64,000 bases of DNA from Melastoma dodecandrum (taxonomy: Eukaryota > Streptophyta > Magnoliopsida > Myrtales > Melastomataceae). Of this stretch, positions 57,490 to 64,000 are shown piece by piece. The notes beneath the pieces were generated by a model. That model saw only the letters and a list, made by a program, of their open reading frames with translations, did no database searches and was not told where the DNA came from. The first letter of the stretch is position 1, and every line of letters starts with the position of its first letter. Position numbers and translations under genes: made by a program. Location of the stretch: positions 310,001 to 374,000 of the forward strand of contig JARUPY010000235.1 of the NCBI GenBank assembly GCA_029817715.1, in the 5' to 3' direction.

Positions 57490-58175
57490 GTGATGGTCAG
57501 AAAATTCTAATTAAGATATGTCAAATAATTAGAATTAACTGGGAGAGTAAGAATGATACTCATGGGGCATTGTGTAGCCTGCAGATGTCGATACTCACAA
57601 TGTTGGAGGGAAATATCTTTTGGCATATAATTCTCCGTTGTTTCACATGCAAAATAAAGAAAATGATACAAAGATGCAATGCCTTTGTATCGGACATTCA
57701 TGCAAGCTTTTCCTGCAAATCAAGGCCTCAAATAAAAACTAAAAACATGTCGTATACATAAGGTAAAAATACACAAAGTACGCCCATATGACCGCACTCA
57801 AATGACGAACATGTCTGTTGAGTTTGGTGGCGATCTAAAAGTGTAATCATTCGGTATTAAGAATGCGTGGGGCTGCAATACTATAGTAAGCAAATTGATA
57901 ACAAATTACACACGCCCACGGACCATTTTGAAAATTTTGGAAATAATCCAACTATCGGATTTTCTGAGATCATCTCGGAAGAGAGACTGCAGTAAGCAAA
58001 TTGATTATAGCCTGCACACACGTCCGCCGCTTCCATGATCCCCCCTCAGTCCTCGATCATGGTAAAAAATATAAAAAACATTGTAAACGACCGTCACCCA
58101 TTGAGGATCATTTAGTCTTAAGAGATCGGGGTCAGCCATGTGTCTAATCCCTTCGAAAGGAAACATTTCAGGACT
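57490..58175. repeat. Dispersed repeat, copy 2
   Basis: Patchy match to 18440-19340 in the same orientation and order, including the AAAACTAAAAACATGTCGTA / AAAACTAAAACGTGATATA region and the CATTGAGGATCATTT block. Probably LTR or leader sequence of an unidentified retroelement. Confidence 0.5.
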
Positions 58176-58590
58176 GCTAGATTGGGAGGCAGCAAAACTA
58201 GAAAACATGAACATTTTCCGCCCCGAGCTGCCATGTAAGCTCAACCTTGAGAGTGGATATACATACGTTTTGAAGAAGTTTGGACGCCAAACCAAGACTA
58301 TGCATGCTCAGCAACATAGATTCGAACCGCGAGCAAAGTATACGGGCTTGATACAAGCATGTGCCTACAAGAACGGATTGTTCTCAGCTTATGAGAATCC
58401 AAATGACGTCAAACTAACTTTGAAGGTGTGTATTCAAACAAAGAAGGGATACCACCTATTATCGCGTCAAACCGATGACAGACGAGAGAGTTATGGCCAG
58501 CCGACTGACCCCATATTTGTTGCCCGAGAATACTCTTTGCTCTATCGAGACATTGTATTTCATTTCCTCATCACCATCGCTGCATCCTAG
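58138..58590 (+). CDS. Unrecognised ORF, 150 residues
   Basis: An open frame starting MCLIPSKGNISGLLDWEAAK at the right edge of the dispersed repeat. No domain, signal peptide or membrane segment is recognised. The first 12 codons overlap repeat sequence that is also at 19300, so it may be decayed internal sequence of that element rather than a host gene. A second unrecognised frame follows at 58676-59017 (plus strand), with a more charged composition. Both are low-confidence. Confidence 0.2.
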   Translation: MCLIPSKGNISGLLDWEAAKLENMNIFRPELPCKLNLESGYTYVLKKFGRQTKTMHAQQHRFEPRAKYTGLIQACAYKNGLFSAYENPNDVKLTLKVCIQTKKGYHLLSRQTDDRRESYGQPTDPIFVAREYSLLYRDIVFHFLITIAAS

Positions 58591-59017
58591 TGACCGAAAT
58601 ACTATAGTTCCAGGCCCTCTTATGAGCTTCCTCGACCTATAAACCTATACATTAAAAGGAAGGAGACTTCTCGCCGTGCTCATTTGCAATCGCGGGAGGT
58701 TTCAAATGATCGACTTGATGACAGTAAAAGAACGGAGCTGGTGGAATCGTTCGGAGGTCGCCACCTCCATTGTTGATGCTAGTTCACTTCTCTGTCACCG
58801 TGGGAGGCCAGTCTTGAGCTGGTTCCAGGGTGGGGTTCAATGGCTCCATGAAGCTTACCTTGATCTCGATTGTCGCCGGGAGGTGAGCTCATGGGATGAG
58901 AGGAAGAACCGTTGGGAGACTTTAGGAGGAGGAAACGGCTCTGCCCTCGGTGAGGAGATGGCCCAAGAAGTGCTTATGACGAAGGAGGTTCAGGAATTAC
59001 CCCGGGAGAGGTCATGA

Positions 59018-60299
59018 CTAAAATCCCGACATGTCACTGCAGACAATTGTCAACTGTTTAGACATATCGTTAAGTTGTTCAGACATTTGCATGTCTTTTT
59101 CGTACTGTCATTCTACTGTTTAGACAATTATATTCGATGTTCATGCATGTCATTGCACTGTTAATACATATGTGATAGTCCAAAAGTCACATATATGAAA
59201 ATCATGACATAAAGTTATTTAATACATCATTACCCTAAATACGAACTAAAATTTAAATAAATTAATTTCCATATGATATAACACATGTTATTTATTATAT
59301 TAAGATCCTTGATCGGCTTCTACTGATTTTAGAGTGAGACCGAGATCTGAGAATTCCTTGTCGATTTTAACCTAACCCCAACTGATGTAGACATGATTTA
59401 ATAGGCGGCGAAGGGGGAGTAAATTTATGGGTCATTCATTTGTGCATATTCCTTCAGCCTCCCCTGCCAAATTCTCCTCATAATGGGCTTTCCGTTGGCC
59501 GACTTTAATTAATTGCCAACAAAATATTTACATAAAAAGTAAAAAAATAATTGAGATAATATAAGTATAATTTATCAAGAGTATTTAAATATGAAATTCA
59601 GGGGACACTTCAAATATAAGTTAAAGTTTTAGCGGAGCCGAGTGGGTGGATCATGTCATAAGTGAAGAAATGTACCAATCTCTATTCTCTCTTTTCTAAC
59701 CCCCGAGCACGTGAAAAACAACTCTTCCTTTATGTTCCCTCAAGTTGAACTATTTTAATCTTTTAAAATATTAACAAAGTAACGGTGATCATGTTTTCGG
59801 TAGTCACTTTGGTAGTCAAACACTTGCATTACATTATTATGTTCTTAAAATAAATAAATGCACGTATTAATAAAGAATATGAATCAATTGTCACCATAAA
59901 CGAGTTACTTTGGCAACCAAGCGTACAATATTGTCAATTCCCACTAGGCTCATAATATTTGTCACACCAAAAATTGTATATGTGATCTTTTACTCGTATT
60001 TAAATAATTAAGTTATTTTTTTAACCATTGATCGGAGTTAACCGTCGACGTCTGGTCACCGGTCAACAGCCCCATTTGGATTGTATAATAAAGTCTGGCC
60101 AACTTGAAACATGCTTTCCTTATATATATATAGGTCGGTTGGGTTAAACAAAGCCAGGACCAAGCTAGACACGTGCAGAATACGTGACTCAATTCTTTTA
60201 AGGATAGCCCAATTGGCCGACCATGGCTAGGCCCATTTGGGCTTGGACGGGTCCATCTAGTCGTGCCCGTCTTGGATCAGCTGATCTGAAAATTAATTC
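59018..60299. other. Intergenic, nothing recognised
   Basis: Strongly AT-rich; TGTTTAGACA-type words recur near 59050-59130. No coding sequence found. Confidence 0.4.
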
Positions 60300-60375
60300 C
60301 ATTTAAAAATTTCATTTAAAAAAAAATAAAAATAAAAAATATACAATTAATGCCTAAATCAAAGATTTCTAATTG
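60300..60375 (-). repeat. Short remnant of the X/Y copia LTR end
   Basis: AAATCAAAGATTTCTAA (60357) and the AT-rich sequence to its left resemble the LTR ends at 54080-54098 and 61540-61558. Only this terminal piece is present. Confidence 0.35.
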
Positions 60376-60945
60376 GCTGTCCTTCCTTTGTTGGGTGGAA
60401 GGAATATGCAAGAGAGAGGAGATGATCGTTTTTTTAGTTTTGTAGTTACCTTGACCCTACCAAAGGTATTAGTTTGTGTTGCAGACTAATATATGTATAG
60501 ACCCTGACGAGGAGTTTGTGTTGTATAATCAATAAGGGCAAACCAGTTGATATTACATTTGCTAGAGAGTTGAAGGTACCGGCATTCAAATTCCAAGTAT
60601 TTTACTCCTGCATTGATTGGCACATGATGAAATTAAAGTATCCATGATTGTTTCTCTATATTATGCTTTCAACGTCAGCCATCTGCTTTTAGTCTCGCAG
60701 TGTACAACTAACCAATGTGCCGCTGACATTTTGTGAAGGTAGTGAGGTGAACATTCACTTATGTTTTGACAAAGCTGAAAAGTAAGTAGATCCGACGTTC
60801 ATTACTGTTGCCTTTTCTTCCTTGTCCCGTTTTTACATTCCTACAGAACCATCAATATTTTTTCCCATATGTTTTTAACTCCAACAATTCTCAAGATGAA
60901 ACTCATGCAACTGACTGTTCAAATGCTAAGTCATTTAAAGGATCT
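60376..60945. other. Intergenic, nothing recognised
   Basis: No ORF of note or recognised repeat. Confidence 0.35.
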
Positions 60946-61558
60946 GTGTGATAAATCACATAATCACAGAAACCACAAACAAAGTAAAGAATGGAAAATC
61001 GGATTGATTACACGAGTTTACGATCACCGAGAAAGATCAAGAGAAAAGAAAATGTAGCCGTATTCGCCGTATTCGCCATGCCGTAAACGTGAAAAAAGAA
61101 ACCTGAGCGGCGTAGATCTTCTTCCCCTTTTCCTTCCTGTACGGCTGCTCTCGATGGAGGAGGTAAAAGAAAAGGACTAAATGGGTGATTAACCAAGATA
61201 CAAGATACCTAATAAAGGGTTTCCTTATGCAAAGTCAGTTTTGCTCTTTAATAAATAAAAAGTCTGAATGACAGGGGAAGGGACCTAGCCGTAAATAACC
61301 ATAATTTGTATAACCTATAGTCCTATCCATCAACATACCATATGATATAAAATAACCTACACCCAGCCGTAAACCACATCAAATAAACGAGATGTGCATG
61401 TCCCAATAACTTTAGCGATCACAATACTGTTGGATTTCATGCATTGTCTTATATCACGGCCTGTTTTATAAAATATACTTTAATAAAGTAAATATAAAAT
61501 AAATTAAAGTAAAGTAAAAATAAACAATTAATGGAAGCGCAAATCAGAAATTTCTAAC
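60946..61558 (-). repeat. 3' LTR of copia element Y
   Basis: On the minus strand it starts TGTTAGAAATTTCTGATTTG at 61558, preceded by a polypurine tract (AAAGTGGGAGAA). It matches 53287-54098. The left boundary is approximate. Confidence 0.65.
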
Positions 61559-62162
61559 ATTCTCCCACTTTGGCAACGTTAATTATACCTGAAAAATATT
61601 TAAGAAAATGACTCTTAGGTTGTAACATCTGTATGGCCAATAAAAAGACAACATCTCAAACAACCCCGACCAGCTAAATTACCCAGCATCGAACTATGAC
61701 CGTCAGAGCATCGCTCAATGATACAAGACAACCATAATCACAACACTAAGCAATCAAGTCGTCACGAGTCAATGTGGCAGTGTAGCCGAAATAGCATCCC
61801 TTATGTGATCAAATTTGATGCTAATTCATTCGGTCATAATCTTTCTGTAACCTTACGCTCATAACGAGTCAGAAAGACCTTTGAGCAAATTGTGTTCCTT
61901 TATATGTCTCATAAACATGAATGCGCGCAAGCTTTACGGTGCTTTATTAGAGACAAAATTTAATGATAATACTGTCCTACTTGAGACTAAGTACCAAGTC
62001 TCAAGATTTTCTTTAATAACTGTCATGTGCACATGATATAAAAGTAACTACATGTGTGCAAAAATATATAATGTCGACAATAAGATACTCATTATCCAAC
62101 AAAACATTGAAAGTTCATAAAATAAAATGTCGCATATAACCAAAGAGTATCATAAGCTCATA
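61559..62162 (-). other. 3' untranslated region of copia element Y
   Basis: Non-coding; matches 54099-54720. Confidence 0.6.
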
Positions 62163-64000
62163 CTAACCGAAAACATCAAAGGATTCTAAGACACCCATGT
62201 CTACAACATGTTTCTTAAAAGCTATGGGTTTAAGTCCTTTAGCCAGCGGTTCTGCTAACATCGACTCTATACCGATATGATCAACAACAATATCGGCTTG
62301 CTTTACTAACTCGCGAACCTTAAGATACTTAATCTCCATGTGCTTAGAACCACCCGTAGTTCGGTTATTCTTGGAGTAGAAAACCTCAACACTGTTATCA
62401 CAATAGATCACTAATGGTCTAGCAATGAAGACAACAACTCTAAGGCATGAAATAAAATTTTTTAGCCAAATAGCATGAGAAGACGCCCCATAACATGCAA
62501 CAAACTCTACCTGCATAGTCGAGGAAGCTATGAGAGTCTATTTAACACTGTTCCAGGAAATCGCTCCTCCAGCCAACATGAATATGTAACCCGAGATAGA
62601 CTTCATGTCATTAGAACAACCAGCAAAATCGAAATCTGTATATCCGACCACCTCAAGCTTATCCACTATCTTATAGACCAACATGTTAGCCTTAGTTCGT
62701 TGCAAATATCTCATTACCTTCTTAGCAGCAGTCCAATGCTCCCTTCCTAGATTAGACAAATATCTATCAAGAACACTGACAGGAAAGGCAAGATCTGGTC
62801 TAGTACAGACCTGAACAGACATCAAGCTACCAACTATACTGCTATAAGGTATGTCTTTCATGGACTCTTTCTCAATATCATTATTGGGACATTGGAACTT
62901 CTCCAGGTTTGCAAGACTGCATAGCGAATCACTCAAGTACCTTATCAATATAACATCTTTGGCTCAGACCCAGCACATTTCGAGATCTGTCTCGATAAAT
63001 TTCAATTCTAAGCACATAGGCAGCCTCGCCCAAGTCCTTCATATCAAATGATCTACACAACATCTCCTTAGTTTCGTGTAACAGTGCTAAATCATTACTT
63101 GCAAAAAAGATATCATCCACATAGAGGACAAGAAAAATGAAACTACTCCCACTAGTCCTCATATAAACATACTGATCAAACAAATTCTCAATAAATCCAA
63201 AGGACGATACCACCACATCAAACATTAAATACCATTGTCTAGAAACCTGCTTTAATTCATAAATGGACTTCTTTAATTTGCAAACCATGTGCTGAGCTCC
63301 TTCTACCACAAAACCCTATGGTTGTTCCATATAAACAATAGATCAAAGTGTGCAACTAGTGCCTTTATAATTTTAAACGCATCCGTGTTGCCAACACCGG
63401 CTCGTTTAGTGAATCGTTTGGCCACTAGCCTTGCCTTATGACGTTCAATGTTACCTTTGGCGTCTTTCTTGGTCTTGAAAACCCATTTACAACCAACTAC
63501 CTTTTGTCCAACTGGCAGTTCTGAGAGCTCCCACACATCATTAGCTATCATAGATTGTAACTCATCTTTCATTGCAACCAACCATTCATTGCTTTGAGGT
63601 CTGCCGACTGCTTCCTCAAAGTTTATGGGATCACTCACTAATCCACCGCAATCTTCGCCAAGGAAAATAATGTAATCATTAAATAAAGTAGGTCTCCTTA
63701 CTCTAGTTGATAACATCACGAGAACCATTTCTATAATAACCGGGGGATTATCAACAATCGTATCCTGCTCCTCTCTGTTTACACCCTCTGATGAATCAAT
63801 TTTCAATAGGAGCCGCTACAACTGTAGTTCCCGTAGAAGGCGAAACATGAATGACAACAAAATTTCGATCATCGGATGAAGTAATAGGAAAATCTTGCAC
63901 ATCCGCAATATCATTCTCTAAAAACTTCGTAGTAGGATACTCTACTACTTTATTTCCCCTCGAGGGACAATAGAACCTGTAACCTTTAGATCTTTTTGGA
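62163..64000 (-). pseudogene. Copia pol remnant of element Y, continuing beyond the window
   Basis: Read from right to left, there is first an integrase C-terminal piece (KGYRFYCPSRGNKVVEYPTT, about 63985) and a linker. Reverse transcriptase follows from about 63605 (ANDVWELSELPVGQKVVGCK, then WVFKTKKDAKGNIERHKARL). A deletion and a stop between about 63420 and 63300 remove the segment with the first catalytic Asp. RT resumes with CKLKKSIYELKQVSRQWYLM, and the YVDD box is intact at 63123-63112. The RT end, at 62948-62538, includes IPYSSIVGSLMSVQVCTRPD. RNase H at 62516-62163 has ACYGASSH, YCDNSV and AKGLKPIAFKKHVVDMG. Frameshifts join these parts, so it is inactive as it stands. The 5' half and 5' LTR lie past base 64000. 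Confidence 0.85.

Noticed and set aside
58138..59017. Host gene spanning the two ORFs at 58.1-59.0 kb
   Set aside because: No recognisable domain or splice pattern, and the first ORF starts inside a dispersed repeat; kept only as a low-confidence ORF.

Overview
The window is nuclear DNA of a flowering plant, most likely a eudicot. It holds plant-type LTR retrotransposons with tRNA-Met primer sites, plant-type DNA transposons, and a spliced gene for a plant cell-wall glycosyltransferase. I cannot name the species. There is one convincing intact host gene: a GUX-type glucuronosyltransferase on the minus strand at 31.0-33.5 kb, in four exons. A weaker candidate, a short membrane-protein ORF in a GC-richer island, lies at 36.4-36.7 kb, also on the minus strand. 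Almost everything else is transposon sequence of different ages, often nested.

Left part (1-19.4 kb). A pyrimidine-rich, non-coding repeat occurs twice: copy A at 1-823 plus 9200-9989, and copy B at 13364-14808. Copy A is split by a young, complete Ty1/copia element (824-9199). This element has 1.6 kb LTRs, a perfect 5-bp target duplication (TTTTA), a primer site, a polypurine tract and one uninterrupted 1321-residue gag-pol ORF. Two relatives of a second copia LTR family lie at 9990-11564 and 16192-17826. The second is followed by a primer site and a decayed gag. It sits against a remnant of a MULE/FAR1-type transposase (15.5-16.2 kb).

Middle part (19.4-30.5 kb). A decayed Athila-type Ty3/gypsy element supplies integrase remnants (21.4-22.6 kb), a 3' ORF in the env-like position (23.0-24.0 kb) and its 3' tail. 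An inverted second copy of that tail meets it at about 25.97 kb, forming a large palindrome. An 830-bp foldback element is inserted in the first arm. Beyond it are a degenerate tRNA-Gln gene (28.9 kb) and a Mutator-like element (29631-30490). The Mutator-like element has long terminal inverted repeats, a 9-bp target duplication and a captured piece of a pyruvate decarboxylase gene, including an intron. It is a Pack-MULE.

Right part (36.7-64 kb). After an AT-rich intergenic stretch comes a decayed CRM-like Ty3/gypsy element with both LTRs (43788-48974). Next are a hAT-like element that appears to carry a methyltransferase gene fragment (about 49.48-50.54 kb) and a 2.1 kb solo LTR (50628-52715). 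Two related minus-strand copia elements follow, one truncated (53.3-55.6 kb) and one running off the window end (60.9-64 kb). Between them are a PIF/Harbinger transposase remnant and a dispersed repeat shared with 18.4-19.3 kb.

I see no CRISPR array, operon or other microbial system. The most unusual features are the Pack-MULE with pyruvate decarboxylase exons, the probable gene fragment in the hAT-like element, the inverted Athila tails and the long foldback element.
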